In this document: piece by piece, positions 33,681 to 42,507 of the stretch
Layout: every line of letters begins with the position of its first letter
How positions within the stretch are numbered: position 1 is the first letter of the stretch
NCBI RefSeq assembly: GCF_963378105.1
Contig: NZ_OY726398.1
Span: forward strand, 2,976,001 to 3,040,000
Source of the DNA: Mycolicibacter sp. MU0102
GTDB lineage: Bacteria > Actinomycetota > Actinomycetes > Mycobacteriales > Mycobacteriaceae
Reading direction: 5' to 3'
Length of the DNA: 64,000 nucleotides
Position numbers and translations under genes: made by a program
Notes under the pieces: model-generated
Told to the model about the DNA's origin: nothing
The model's database searches: none
Seen by the model: the letters and a program-made list of their open reading frames with translations, nothing else

Positions 33681-34876
33681 CCGACTTGTTGTGGCCCGGC
33701 GACCACCGGGCCGGGCCGATCTTCAGCGACGCGGCCTACCTGGCTGCGATGCTGCGAGTCGAAAGTGCCTGGCTCGACGCGCTTGTCGACGCCGATATCG
33801 CGCCGCAGTCGGCACGGGCCGACCTGACCGTGGCGGTCTCGGCAGCGGACTCCGAAGCGCTGGCCAGGGCCGCCGAAACGACCGGCAACCCGGTGCCGGG
33901 CCTGCTCGAATTACTCCGCGAACGCACCGGTGGCGAACCGGCACGCTGGCTGCACCGTGGCCTGACCAGCCAGGACGTCGTCGACACCGCCCTGATGCTC
34001 TGCCTGCGAGACGCATTGGATCGCGTTCGTCACGAGCTCAGCACCCAAGTACGCACCCTGGCCGCGCTGGCCGCGACCTACCGTGGCAGCCCCATGCTTG
34101 CCCGCACCTTGACGCAACCCGCGTTACCCACCACAGTCGGCATGAAGTTTGCCAACTGGCTGACCGGGATTTTGGACGGCGCCGACTGTGTCGCCACACT
34201 GCCGCAGCTTTCGGTGCAGGCCGGCGGCGCCGCGGGAACTATGGCCGCTGCCAGCGAGTTAGCCGGCTCGCCTACCGATGCCACAAGCCTGTCCGGACGA
34301 TTGGCTGCAGCCCTCGGCCTTGCCGACGGCCCGCCGTGGCACACCACTCGCTCAGTCATCACCCGCGTCGGCGACGCGCTGGTGACATGTTGCGACGCCT
34401 GGTCCCACATCGCCAATGACGTTGCGACGAGCAGCAGACCCGAGATCGGTGAACTGGTCGAGGGCCGCGGCGGCGGTTCGTCGACGATGCCGCACAAGAA
34501 CAATCCGGTGCTGTCCGTACTGATCCGCCGTACTGGACTGGCGGCACCGCCGCTGGCCGCCAGCCTGCACGCCGCGTCGGCAGGCAGCATCGATGAGCGT
34601 TCCGACGGCGGCTGGCACGCCGAATGGGCTGCCCTGCGGACCTTGTCCCGCTATACCGTCGTAGCCGCCGCGCAGACAACAGAGCTGCTGACCGGACTGG
34701 TCATCGACACTGACCGCGCCGCGACGAATCTCGCCGCCGCCGGCGATCTGCTCGGGGAGCGGCGAGCGATGACCGAACTGACCGGGAAACCAACTCGGGG
34801 CGACTACACCGGGGCGACAAGCCATCTCATCGATGCCGTGCTGCAACGCGCGCACCACCACTTGGAGGCAACATGA
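33677..34876 (+). CDS. pcaB: 3-carboxy-cis,cis-muconate cycloisomerase
   Basis: Lactonises carboxymuconate to gamma-carboxymuconolactone. The 399-residue member of the fumarase/aspartase superfamily has the signature GGSSTMPHKNNPV (about residue 270) and HRGLTSQDVVDTALML near residue 95. A little shorter at the C-terminus than many PcaB proteins. Overlaps pcaG and pcaL by four bases. Confidence 0.94.
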   Translation: MTDLLWPGDHRAGPIFSDAAYLAAMLRVESAWLDALVDADIAPQSARADLTVAVSAADSEALARAAETTGNPVPGLLELLRERTGGEPARWLHRGLTSQDVVDTALMLCLRDALDRVRHELSTQVRTLAALAATYRGSPMLARTLTQPALPTTVGMKFANWLTGILDGADCVATLPQLSVQAGGAAGTMAAASELAGSPTDATSLSGRLAAALGLADGPPWHTTRSVITRVGDALVTCCDAWSHIANDVATSSRPEIGELVEGRGGGSSTMPHKNNPVLSVLIRRTGLAAPPLAASLHAASAGSIDERSDGGWHAEWAALRTLSRYTVVAAAQTTELLTGLVIDTDRAATNLAAAGDLLGERRAMTELTGKPTRGDYTGATSHLIDAVLQRAHHHLEAT

Positions 34877-36030
34877 GCGTGCCGCGGCTGGTCGGCACCG
34901 ACTTCGGCGGACCGCCGAACGCGGACCTGCTGCTGCTCGGGCCATCGCTCGGGACATCGGCAACCGCCCTGTGGGGCTTGGCCGCTGAACAACTCGCCGA
35001 GCGTCTGCGCGTCGTCGCGTGGGACCTTCCCGGCCACGGTCGTAGTCCGGCAGCTTCCTTCCGGATGCCAGACCTGGCGGCAGGCGTGCTGGCCTTGGTG
35101 GACGAGATCGCGCCGCGCGCGGCGTTCCATTACGCCGGCAATTCGATCGGTGGTGCGGTCGGCTTGCAGTTGCTACTCGATGCCCCCGAACGGGTGTCGA
35201 GTGCCACGCTGCAATGCACTGGCGCCGCCATCGGTCGAGCAGCGGATTGGGCGATACGCGCGGACACCGTGCGCACATCGGGCACCGGCGCGGTCGTCGA
35301 GGCTTCCCTACAACGCTGGTTCGCACCCGGCTTCATCGATCGAGCGCCGGGGCTGGTCGCGGCACTGGCGGATGCGCTGCGCGGCACCGACGACGAATCA
35401 TATGCCCAGGCATGCGAGGCGCTGGCCGACTTCGATGTCACCGCACGACTCGGTCAGATCGCCGCACCGGTGTTGGCCATTGCCGGTTCTCATGATGGCG
35501 CTACTCCCCCGGATTTGCTGGGGCGCATCGCTTCCGGTGTCCAACACGGCCGCCTGGTGGTGCTCGACGATGTCGGCCACCTTGCGCCGGTCGAGGCCCC
35601 CAAGGCGACGGTGAACCTCATTCTCGCCCATCTGATGGTGCCGGATCCGGTCTACACCGCGGGTATGTCGGTGCGCCGACAGGTCCTGGGCGACGAGCAC
35701 GTCGACCGCACGATCGCACGCACCACCGACTTCACCGCCGACTTTCAAGACCTGATCACCCGTTACGCGTGGGGCAACATCTGGACCCGAGACGGCCTCG
35801 ACCGACGCAGTCGCTCGATCGTCACCCTGACCGCCCTGGTGGCTCGGGGCCACCACGAGGAGCTGGCCATGCATCTGCGCGCGGCGCGCCGCAACGGCCT
35901 GTCTAACGACGAGATCAAAGAGGTGCTGTTGCAGACCGCCATCTATTGCGGTGTACCCGATGCCAATACCGCGTTCCGCATCGCCGCGCAGGTGCTAGCC
36001 GACCACGACGGCTCTGAGGGCGAACGGTGA
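34873..36030 (+). CDS. pcaL: Fused 3-oxoadipate enol-lactonase / 4-carboxymuconolactone decarboxylase
   Basis: A 385-residue fusion. Residues 1 to about 255 are an alpha/beta hydrolase (PcaD) with oxyanion LLLGPSLGTS, nucleophile AGNSIGGAVG and His in DVGHLAPVEAP; residues about 265-380 are the decarboxylase (PcaC) with RRQVLGDEHVDR and the helical core ending in LLQTAIYCGVPDANTAFRIA. The two enzymes act one after the other to give beta-ketoadipate. The same fusion, named PcaL, is known in Rhodococcus and Streptomyces. Confidence 0.95.
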   Translation: MSVPRLVGTDFGGPPNADLLLLGPSLGTSATALWGLAAEQLAERLRVVAWDLPGHGRSPAASFRMPDLAAGVLALVDEIAPRAAFHYAGNSIGGAVGLQLLLDAPERVSSATLQCTGAAIGRAADWAIRADTVRTSGTGAVVEASLQRWFAPGFIDRAPGLVAALADALRGTDDESYAQACEALADFDVTARLGQIAAPVLAIAGSHDGATPPDLLGRIASGVQHGRLVVLDDVGHLAPVEAPKATVNLILAHLMVPDPVYTAGMSVRRQVLGDEHVDRTIARTTDFTADFQDLITRYAWGNIWTRDGLDRRSRSIVTLTALVARGHHEELAMHLRAARRNGLSNDEIKEVLLQTAIYCGVPDANTAFRIAAQVLADHDGSEGER

Positions 36031-36695
36031 GCCGGGCCGTTGTCTGTGACACCGCCGCCGAAGCAGTATCCGGAGTCGCCGACGGCGCAACGGTTTTGGT
36101 AGGCGGATTTGGCTTGGCCGGCCTTCCCACCGTGCTGATCGATGCACTGATCGCTCAGGGCGCTCACGATCTGACCATCGTTAGCAACAATGCGGGCACA
36201 GCTGACACCGGGCTGGCAGCACTGCTGGCCGCCGGGCGGGTCCGCAAACTGATCTGTTCGTTTCCCCGCCAGTCCGATTCCTATGTGTTCGACGGCCTGT
36301 ATCGCGCCGGCAAGATCGAGCTGGAACTCGTGCCGCAGGGCAACCTCGCCGAACGCATCCGCGCTGCGGGTGCGGGTATCGGAGCCTTCTACTGCCCCAC
36401 CGGTGTTGGCACCCTGCTCACCGAGGGCAAGGAGATTCGGACCATCGACGGGAGGGACTATGCGCTGGAGTACCCCATCCACGCCGATGTCGCGTTGATC
36501 CGCGCCTACGTCGGGGATCGCTCGGGAAATCTGGTGTATCGCAAGACCGCCCGCAACTTCGGCCCGGTGATGGCTACCGCTGCCGAGCTGACGGTCGCCG
36601 AAGTGTCCCGTGTCGTCGACACCGGCCAGCTCGATCCCGAAGCGATTGTCACGCCGGGTATCTACGTCGATCGAATCCTGGAGACGAGCTCGTGA
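36027..36695 (+). CDS. pcaI: 3-oxoadipate CoA-transferase subunit A
   Basis: Transfers CoA from succinyl-CoA to beta-ketoadipate together with PcaJ. The 222-residue family I CoA-transferase alpha subunit has the GxGG-type loop VLVGGFGLAGLP and the YCPTGVGTLLTEGKE segment. GTG start at 36027, overlapping pcaL; overlaps pcaJ. Confidence 0.93.
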   Translation: MSRAVVCDTAAEAVSGVADGATVLVGGFGLAGLPTVLIDALIAQGAHDLTIVSNNAGTADTGLAALLAAGRVRKLICSFPRQSDSYVFDGLYRAGKIELELVPQGNLAERIRAAGAGIGAFYCPTGVGTLLTEGKEIRTIDGRDYALEYPIHADVALIRAYVGDRSGNLVYRKTARNFGPVMATAAELTVAEVSRVVDTGQLDPEAIVTPGIYVDRILETSS

Positions 36696-37366
36696 CGCCG
36701 ACCCCCGCTCTTCCCGTCGAGCATGTTGACCGCGGTCCCCTGAGCCGCGACGAACTCGCCGCCGTCATCGCCCGGGACATCCCGGCGGGTTCCTATGTCA
36801 ATCTCGGCATCGGGCAGCCCACGCTGGTCGCCGATCACCTGGCACCCGACGACGCGGTGGTACTGCACACCGAAAACGGCATGCTGGGCATGGGACCCGC
36901 CGCACGGGGCGGCGACGTTGATCCTGACCTCACCAATGCCGGCAAGATTGCGGTGACCGAGATGCCCGGGGCCTCCTACTTCCATCACGCCGACTCCTTC
37001 GCGATGATGCGCGGCGGACACCTCGACGTATGCGTGCTGGGAGCATTACAGGTCAGCCAGTACGGCGACCTGGCCAACTGGCATACCGGGGAACCGGGCG
37101 CGATCCCGGCCGTCGGAGGCGCAATGGACTTGGCGATCGGAGCCAAGAAGGTGTTCGTAATGATGGATCTGTTCACCAAAGACGGTGCTGCCAAACTGGT
37201 TCCGTCGTGCACCTACCCGCTGACCGGTCTGCGCTGCGTCAGCAGGGTCTATACCGAGCACGCCATCATCGACATCGACAGGGCCACCGGAACGCTGCGG
37301 GCACGCGAAACCTTCGGCACCACCGCCGCTGACCTCGCAGCGAGATTGCCCGTCAGTTTCAGCTAG
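36692..37366 (+). CDS. pcaJ: 3-oxoadipate CoA-transferase subunit B
   Basis: The 224-residue beta subunit. It carries the catalytic glutamate in HTENGMLGMGP (near residue 66), the SxNLGIGxP-type loop VNLGIGQPTLV and LGALQVSQYGDLANW. It is the last gene of the eleven-gene operon; the thiolase PcaF that would finish the pathway is not in the window. Confidence 0.94.
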   Translation: MTPTPALPVEHVDRGPLSRDELAAVIARDIPAGSYVNLGIGQPTLVADHLAPDDAVVLHTENGMLGMGPAARGGDVDPDLTNAGKIAVTEMPGASYFHHADSFAMMRGGHLDVCVLGALQVSQYGDLANWHTGEPGAIPAVGGAMDLAIGAKKVFVMMDLFTKDGAAKLVPSCTYPLTGLRCVSRVYTEHAIIDIDRATGTLRARETFGTTAADLAARLPVSFS

Positions 37367-37386
37367 TCCAGCGCGCTATCGACGAT

Positions 37387-37415
37387 GATGCGGCCCAAGC
37401 CAATTGGGCCGCATC
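37387..37415. terminator. Hairpin between convergent pcaJ and leuB
   Basis: Perfect 12-base arms GATGCGGCCCAA / TTGGGCCGCATC with a five-base loop. No T-run. Marks the right border of the accessory block. Confidence 0.75.
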
Positions 37416-37427
37416 ACCGCAGCCGCG

Positions 37428-38444
37428 TCAGAGCAGGCTCAGGATCCGATCACCGGTGGCGACGGTCGACAGCTTCTGCCCACCGCGGGTAGCCAGGTGC
37501 TGCTCGACGGCAGCATCGACCCGAGCGGCCGCCTCGTGCTCGCCGATGTGGCCCAGCAGCATGGCCACCGACGTCACCGCCGCAGTCGGGTCGGCAATGC
37601 CCTGCCCGGCGATGTCGGGCGCACTGCCGTGCACCGGCTCGAACATCGACGGGTTGACACCGGTGGCGTCGATGTTGCCGCTGGCCGCCAGCCCGATCCC
37701 GCCGCAGACAGCACCCGCGAGGTCGGTGATGATGTCGCCGAACAGGTTGTCGCTGACGATCACGTCGAACCGGCCGGGGTCGGTGACCATGTAGATCGTG
37801 GCGGCGTCGACGTGGGTATAGGCGGTCTCGACGTCGGGGTAGTCCTTGGCGATCTCGGCCACCGTCCGGGTCCACAGCGATCCCGCGTAGGCCAGGACGT
37901 TGTTCTTGTGCACCAGAGTCAGGTGCTTACGCCGGGCGCGGGCCTTCTCGAAGGCGAATCGGACCACCCGGGCCACCCCGAACGCGGTGTTGACGCTGAC
38001 CTCGGTGGCGACCTCGTGGGGAGTGCCGACCCGCAGTGCGCCGCCGTTGCCGGTGTAAGGCCCCTCGGTGCCTTCGCGCACCACCAGGAAGTCGATCTCC
38101 GGCGGATCGGCCAGCGGGCTGGACACTCCCGGGTACAGCCGGCTGGGACGCAGATTGACGTGGTGGTCCAGGGCGAAACGGGCGTGCAGCAGCAGGCCGC
38201 GCTCCAGCACACCTGAGGGCACCGACGGGTCACCGATCGCGCCGAGCAGGATCACGTCGTGGCCGCGGATCTCCTCGAGCACCGAGTCCGGCAGAACCTC
38301 GCCGGTGGCGTGATAGCGCTTGGCGCCCAGGTCGTATTCGGTCTTCTCGGTGCCCGGGAGCACCGCGTCGAGTACCTTGACGGCCTCGGCGATGACCTCC
38401 GGGCCGATCCCGTCGCCGGGAATGACAGCAAGCTTGAGGCTCAT
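37428..38444 (-). CDS. leuB: 3-isopropylmalate dehydrogenase
   Basis: Oxidative decarboxylation of 3-isopropylmalate in leucine synthesis. The 338-residue protein has VIPGDGIGPEVIAEAVKVL at the start, the substrate arginines in LDHHVNLRPSRLYPG, and the metal/NAD signature VSDNLFGDIITDLAGAVCGGIGLAASGNI (about residue 215). Its ATG overlaps the serA stop (ATGA), so the two are one operon. Confidence 0.97.
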   Translation of the reverse strand: MSLKLAVIPGDGIGPEVIAEAVKVLDAVLPGTEKTEYDLGAKRYHATGEVLPDSVLEEIRGHDVILLGAIGDPSVPSGVLERGLLLHARFALDHHVNLRPSRLYPGVSSPLADPPEIDFLVVREGTEGPYTGNGGALRVGTPHEVATEVSVNTAFGVARVVRFAFEKARARRKHLTLVHKNNVLAYAGSLWTRTVAEIAKDYPDVETAYTHVDAATIYMVTDPGRFDVIVSDNLFGDIITDLAGAVCGGIGLAASGNIDATGVNPSMFEPVHGSAPDIAGQGIADPTAAVTSVAMLLGHIGEHEAAARVDAAVEQHLATRGGQKLSTVATGDRILSLL

Positions 38445-40027
38445 GACAGGTCAACCTCTTCAATCTTGTTGGCGCCGACTGCAGCAGTGATCGCCGATTG
38501 CACATCGGCGGGCACCTGGCGGTCGACCCGCAGCAGGACGGTCGCCGCAGGACCTTCGGCGTCCTCGGACAGCTGCGCGGCGTGGATGTTGATGCCCGCC
38601 GAGCCCAGCAGAGTGCCGATCTTGCCGAGCGCGCCGGGCTGGTCGGAGTAGTTGATGATCAGGTTGACGCCCTGGGCCCGCAGGTCGAAGTGCCGGCCGT
38701 TGATCTCGACGATTTTCTCCACCTGCTGGGTGCCGGACAGCGTGCCGGCAACCGTGACGGTGGAGCCGTCGGCGGTGACCGCCTTGAGCTCGACGACGCT
38801 GCGGTGGTTGGGGCTTTCGGTGGCGGTGCCGATCTCGGCGTCGACACCGCGTTCGGCGGCCAGGGCCGGCGCGTTGACGAAGGTCACCGGGTCTTCGATG
38901 ACCGCCGAGAACAGGCCGCGCAACGCCGACAAGCGCAGCACTCCAACGTCTTCGGAGGCCAGCTCACCACGCACCTGTACCGACAGCGACACCGGCAGCC
39001 CGTCGGAGAGCGCACCCGCAAGCAGCCCGAGCTTGCGCACCAGGTCCAGCCAGGGAGCGACTTCCTCGCTGACCGCGCCACCGCCGACGTTGACCGCGTC
39101 GGGAACGAATTCGCCGGCCAGCGCCAGCTTCACACTCTTGGCGACGTCGGTGCCGGCCCGGTCCTGGGCCTCAGCGGTCGATGCGCCCAGGTGCGGGGTC
39201 ACCACCACCTGCGGCAGGTCGAACAGCGGCGAGTCGGTGCACGGTTCGGTGGCGAACACGTCCAGCCCGGCGGCCCGGACATGGCCGCTGGTGATCGCCT
39301 CGGCCAGTGCCGCCTCGTCGATCAGCCCGCCGCGGGCCGCGTTGACGATGATTACCCCGGGCTTGGTCTTGGCCAGGTTTTCCTTGCCGATCAGACCCGC
39401 GGTTTCGGGCGTCTTTGGCAGGTGCACCGAGATGAAGTCGGCACGGCCGAGCAACTCGTCGAGGGTGAGCAGCTCGATGCCGAGCTGGGCGGCGCGGGCC
39501 GCCGACACATACGGGTCGTAGGCGACGATGTGGGCGCCGAATGCGGCCAGCCGCGCCGCGACCAGCTGTCCGATGCGTCCGAGCCCGACCACGCCGACAG
39601 TGTGGTCGTAGATCTCGGTGCCGGAGAACGACGACCGCTTCCACTGCTTGCCGTGCAGCGAGGCGTCGGCGGCGGGGATCTCGCGGGCGGCGGCGAGCAT
39701 CAGCGCGATCGCATGCTCGGCGGCGCTGTGGATGTTCGAGGTCGGGGCGTTGACCACCAGCACGCCGCGGGCGGTGGCAGCGTCCACGTCGACGTTGTCC
39801 AGGCCGACCCCGGCGCGCGCCACGATCTTGAGCTTGGTGCCGGCCGCGAGGACCTCGGCGTCGACGGTGGTGGCCGAGCGCACCAGCAGCGCGTCGGCTT
39901 CCGGTACCGCGGCCAGCAGCTTCTCCCGGTCCGGGCCGTCCACCCAGCGAACCTCGACCTGGTCGCCGAGGGCGGCGACGGTGGATTGGGCGAGTTTGTC
40001 AGCGATCAAAACCACGGGCAGAGTCAC
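38441..40027 (-). CDS. serA: D-3-phosphoglycerate dehydrogenase
   Basis: First step of serine synthesis. The 528-residue long-form enzyme has the Rossmann loop GVVGLGRIGQLVA, catalytic Arg in VNAARGGLIDEAAL, Glu in DVFATEPCTDSPLF and His in VTPHLGASTAEA; then an allosteric substrate-binding domain and a C-terminal ACT domain (residues about 455-528) with DQPGALGKIGTLLGSAGINI that senses serine. GTG start at 40027; TAAGCT lies six bases upstream, pointing to a leaderless mRNA. Repeat array C starts at this hexamer. Confidence 0.97.
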   Translation of the reverse strand: MTLPVVLIADKLAQSTVAALGDQVEVRWVDGPDREKLLAAVPEADALLVRSATTVDAEVLAAGTKLKIVARAGVGLDNVDVDAATARGVLVVNAPTSNIHSAAEHAIALMLAAAREIPAADASLHGKQWKRSSFSGTEIYDHTVGVVGLGRIGQLVAARLAAFGAHIVAYDPYVSAARAAQLGIELLTLDELLGRADFISVHLPKTPETAGLIGKENLAKTKPGVIIVNAARGGLIDEAALAEAITSGHVRAAGLDVFATEPCTDSPLFDLPQVVVTPHLGASTAEAQDRAGTDVAKSVKLALAGEFVPDAVNVGGGAVSEEVAPWLDLVRKLGLLAGALSDGLPVSLSVQVRGELASEDVGVLRLSALRGLFSAVIEDPVTFVNAPALAAERGVDAEIGTATESPNHRSVVELKAVTADGSTVTVAGTLSGTQQVEKIVEINGRHFDLRAQGVNLIINYSDQPGALGKIGTLLGSAGINIHAAQLSEDAEGPAATVLLRVDRQVPADVQSAITAAVGANKIEEVDLS

Positions 40028-40038
40028 CCGGACAGCTT

Positions 40039-40250
40039 AGTGGCTGGTCGCAAGCCCGGCGGAGCCGGGCGCAGCGGGCCGGCCACCATCAGCACAGCGC
40101 TGGTCGCAAGCCCGGCGGAGCCGGGCGCAGCGGGCCGGCCACCATCAGCACAGCGCTGGTCGCAAGCCCGGCGGAGCCGGGCGCAGCGGGCCGGCCACCA
40201 TCAGCACAGCGCTGGTCGCAAGCCCGGCGGAGCCGGGCGCAGCGGGCCGG
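40039..40250. repeat. Stem-loop repeat array C, four 56-bp units
   Basis: Units start at 56-base intervals (GGTCGCAAG at 40046, 40102, 40158, 40214) between divergent serA and the DUF4262 gene. The first unit has outer arms GTGGCTGGTC / GGCCGGCCAC (two U-G wobbles in plus sense); later units keep CTGGTC / GGCCGG. The inner hairpin is perfect here: GCCCGGC-GGA-GCCGGGC. Same core as arrays A, B and the single copy D. Confidence 0.9.
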
Positions 40251-40264
40251 CCCGTCCCCCGCCC

Positions 40265-40320
40265 CGAGATTGCACTGAGGCGGGCGCTGCGCCGATTTCA
40301 CCCGCCTGAGTTCAATCTCG
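40265..40320. other. Long imperfect hairpin upstream of the DUF4262 gene
   Basis: Twenty-base arms (40265-40284, 40301-40320) match at 18 of 20 positions around a 16-base loop; arms begin CGAGATTG and end CAATCTCG. The element lies between repeat array C and the start of the next plus-strand gene, so it could be an attenuator or a two-way terminator. The remaining bases up to 40393 show only a ribosome binding site (AGGAAGG). Confidence 0.6.
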
Positions 40321-40393
40321 CGACGCGGGGCCCACTTCTTGTCGGACCCCCGGCGGACCCTGGGGTCAAATCGACCCGCAGGAAGGGGCACCT

Positions 40394-40864
40394 ATGTGCT
40401 GGAAATGCGATCACCCGGACAGCACCGTCGAGCAGTGGCTGGACTCCATTCGCGCCACGGTGGATAAACACGGTTGGGCGGTGCAATACGTAGAGAGTGA
40501 TCGGGCACCGTACGCCTACACGGTCGGCCTGCATGAACACGGCCTGCCTGAGCTGCTGGTGACGGGCCTGCCGCCGGATCGGACCGCCCGTTTGCTCCAC
40601 AGTGTGGCCGCCTACTTGATGACGGGCGGACGGCCGCTGCCCGGCGAATGGATCGAAGTACCCGACGGTCCGCTGCTCGCGGTGGTTGCGGTGGAGCATC
40701 CGGACGCGCACATGAACGTGGCAATCGCGTTCTACGGCAGCGGTGTGCGGGCATTGCAGCTGGTCTGGCCAGATGAGCGCGGCCATCGGCCGTGGTGCCC
40801 CGAATTCGACAACGGCGGCGTCCGGCAGCCAGTGCTGGGGGTGCGCCCCGATTTGGCCGCATAG
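40394..40864 (+). CDS. DUF4262 protein
   Basis: A 156-residue protein with the DUF4262 layout: N-terminal MCWKCDHP, then GWAVQYVESDRAPYAYTVGLHEHGLPELLVTG, a helical middle and WPDERGHRPWCPEF. The histidine- and cysteine-rich conserved positions suggest metal or nucleotide binding, but no function is established. ATG at 40394 behind AGGAAGG. Single gene followed by an oxidoreductase gene 26 bases later. Confidence 0.8.
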   Translation: MCWKCDHPDSTVEQWLDSIRATVDKHGWAVQYVESDRAPYAYTVGLHEHGLPELLVTGLPPDRTARLLHSVAAYLMTGGRPLPGEWIEVPDGPLLAVVAVEHPDAHMNVAIAFYGSGVRALQLVWPDERGHRPWCPEFDNGGVRQPVLGVRPDLAA

Positions 40865-40890
40865 CGCGGGTCGCTCCCTACTATCGACGG

Positions 40891-42324
40891 ATGGATGTCA
40901 CCGTCGTCGGTAGTGGACCCAACGGCCTGGCCGCCGCCGTCATCTGTGCCCGCGCGGGCCTGTCGGTTCAGGTTCTAGAAGCCCAGCCCACGTTCGGCGG
41001 CGGCGCGCGCACTGCCGCCGATCTGGAATTCAGTGACGTCACCCATGACATCTGTTCAGCGGTGCACCCGCTCGGACTGGCATCGCCGTTCTTCACCGAG
41101 TTCGATCTGGCCGCCCGCGGTGTGCAGCTGACGGCGCCCGAGATCTCCTACGGAAATCCGCTGGATCACCGGCCGGCAGCGATCGCCTACCGGGACCTGG
41201 ATCGCACCTGCGCAGAGTTGGAGCACGGTTCCTCCTGGCGACGGCTGCTCGGCCCACTGGTCGCCGACAGCCAAGCCGTAGTGAAGTTTCTGCTGGGCGA
41301 CAAACGGTCCGTCCCGTCCGGGATCGCGACGGTCGCCCGGTTGGGGCTGCGGATGGCCGAGCAGGCCGGCCCAGCTTGGAACGCGACACTGTCCGGCGAC
41401 GATGCCCGCGCCCTCTACACCGGGGTGGCCGCGCACACGATCTCGCGACTGCCGTCGGTGACGTCGGCCGGCGCGGGCATGATGCTGGCAACGCTTGGCC
41501 ATACGGTCGGCTGGCCCATCCCGGTCGGCGGCAGCCAGGCGATCACCGATGCACTCATCGCGGACCTGACCGCGCACGGCGGCCAGCTGGCCACCGATAA
41601 CCCGGTGCGAAAGCCGCCCGGTGGCGTGGTTCTGTTCGACACCGCTCCGACCGAGCTGCTGCCGATCTACGGAGACGCGCTACCGGCCCGGTATGCGAAG
41701 GCACTGCGCCGTTACCGGTTCGGCTCTGCGGCCGCCAAGGTCGACTTCGTGCTCGCCGATGAGGTGCCGTGGACCGATCCGCGCCTGGCGCAGGCGCCCA
41801 CGCTGCATCTCGGAGGTGACCGCAAACAGATGGCCCAGGCCGAAGCCGCGATCGCCGCCGGCCGGCACGCGCCGCAGCCGATGATCTTGGCGGCGCTACC
41901 GCATCTGGTCGATCCGTCACGCATCGATGCTGCTGGCCGCCGCCCGATGTGGGCCTATGCCCACGTCCCGGCCGGCTCGACCAGAGATCAGGCCGAGACC
42001 GTGACCGCAGGCATCGAGCGATTCGCCCCCGGCTTCCGCGACATCGTGGTCGCGGTCCGATCGGTGCCCGCAGCCCAGCTGGCACACCACAATGCCAACT
42101 ACGTCGGCGGCGATATCTCCGCCGGAGGCAACAGCGCGTGGCGGGCGCTGGCCGGGCCAACGCCTCGGGTAAACCCTTGGGCCACAGCAATTCCCGGGGT
42201 GTACCTGTGCTCGGCAGCCACACCGCCAGGCGCGGGCGTGCACGGAATGGCCGGCTACTACGCCGCGCGTACCGTGCTGCGCCGCGAGTTCGGGATTGAC
42301 CGGTTGCCGAGCCTGGCACCCTGA
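40891..42324 (+). CDS. FAD-dependent phytoene dehydrogenase-like oxidoreductase (Rv2997-like)
   Basis: A 477-residue flavoprotein with the dinucleotide-binding N-terminus VTVVGSGPNGLAAAVICARAG, the following GGGARTA motif of the amine oxidase/phytoene desaturase superfamily and a C-terminal FAD block (YLCSAATPPGAGVHGMAGYYAARTVL). Substrate unknown. The order serA-Rv2997-ilvC is that of M. tuberculosis. Confidence 0.85.
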   Translation: MDVTVVGSGPNGLAAAVICARAGLSVQVLEAQPTFGGGARTAADLEFSDVTHDICSAVHPLGLASPFFTEFDLAARGVQLTAPEISYGNPLDHRPAAIAYRDLDRTCAELEHGSSWRRLLGPLVADSQAVVKFLLGDKRSVPSGIATVARLGLRMAEQAGPAWNATLSGDDARALYTGVAAHTISRLPSVTSAGAGMMLATLGHTVGWPIPVGGSQAITDALIADLTAHGGQLATDNPVRKPPGGVVLFDTAPTELLPIYGDALPARYAKALRRYRFGSAAAKVDFVLADEVPWTDPRLAQAPTLHLGGDRKQMAQAEAAIAAGRHAPQPMILAALPHLVDPSRIDAAGRRPMWAYAHVPAGSTRDQAETVTAGIERFAPGFRDIVVAVRSVPAAQLAHHNANYVGGDISAGGNSAWRALAGPTPRVNPWATAIPGVYLCSAATPPGAGVHGMAGYYAARTVLRREFGIDRLPSLAP

Positions 42325-42471
42325 CGGCCTGCGCCCATTTCGGCGCCAGCGAACGCGTCAGCTTTGCGGAACCGACAGGCCGCACAGATTTTTCCCAGTT
42401 AATTAGAGACAGAATGCCAGGTTTGTTGTAGCCTCAGCTAACTTGTGTTGGGCGTTATAGAGACTCCCGAT

Positions 42472-42487
42472 GGTGACACAAGTCACA
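42472..42487 (+). promoter_or_regulatory. CRP-like palindrome upstream of the repeat-protein gene
   Basis: GGTGA-CACAAG-TCACA fits the GTGA-N6-TCAC core of CRP/FNR-family sites (Rv3676 in mycobacteria). It sits 20 bases before the GTG start and close to the ribosome binding site, so it would repress if used. Confidence 0.4.
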
Positions 42488-42507
42488 CTTCACCTGAAGG
42501 AGAAACC

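Noticed and set aside
19196..37366. Integrative element or phage
   Set aside because: No integrase, recombinase, direct repeats at the borders or tRNA target site could be found.
38498..40309. 603-residue plus-strand open frame opposite serA
   Set aside because: Shadow frame; its C-terminus only translates the stem-loop repeats (repeated PGGAGRSGPA-type text).
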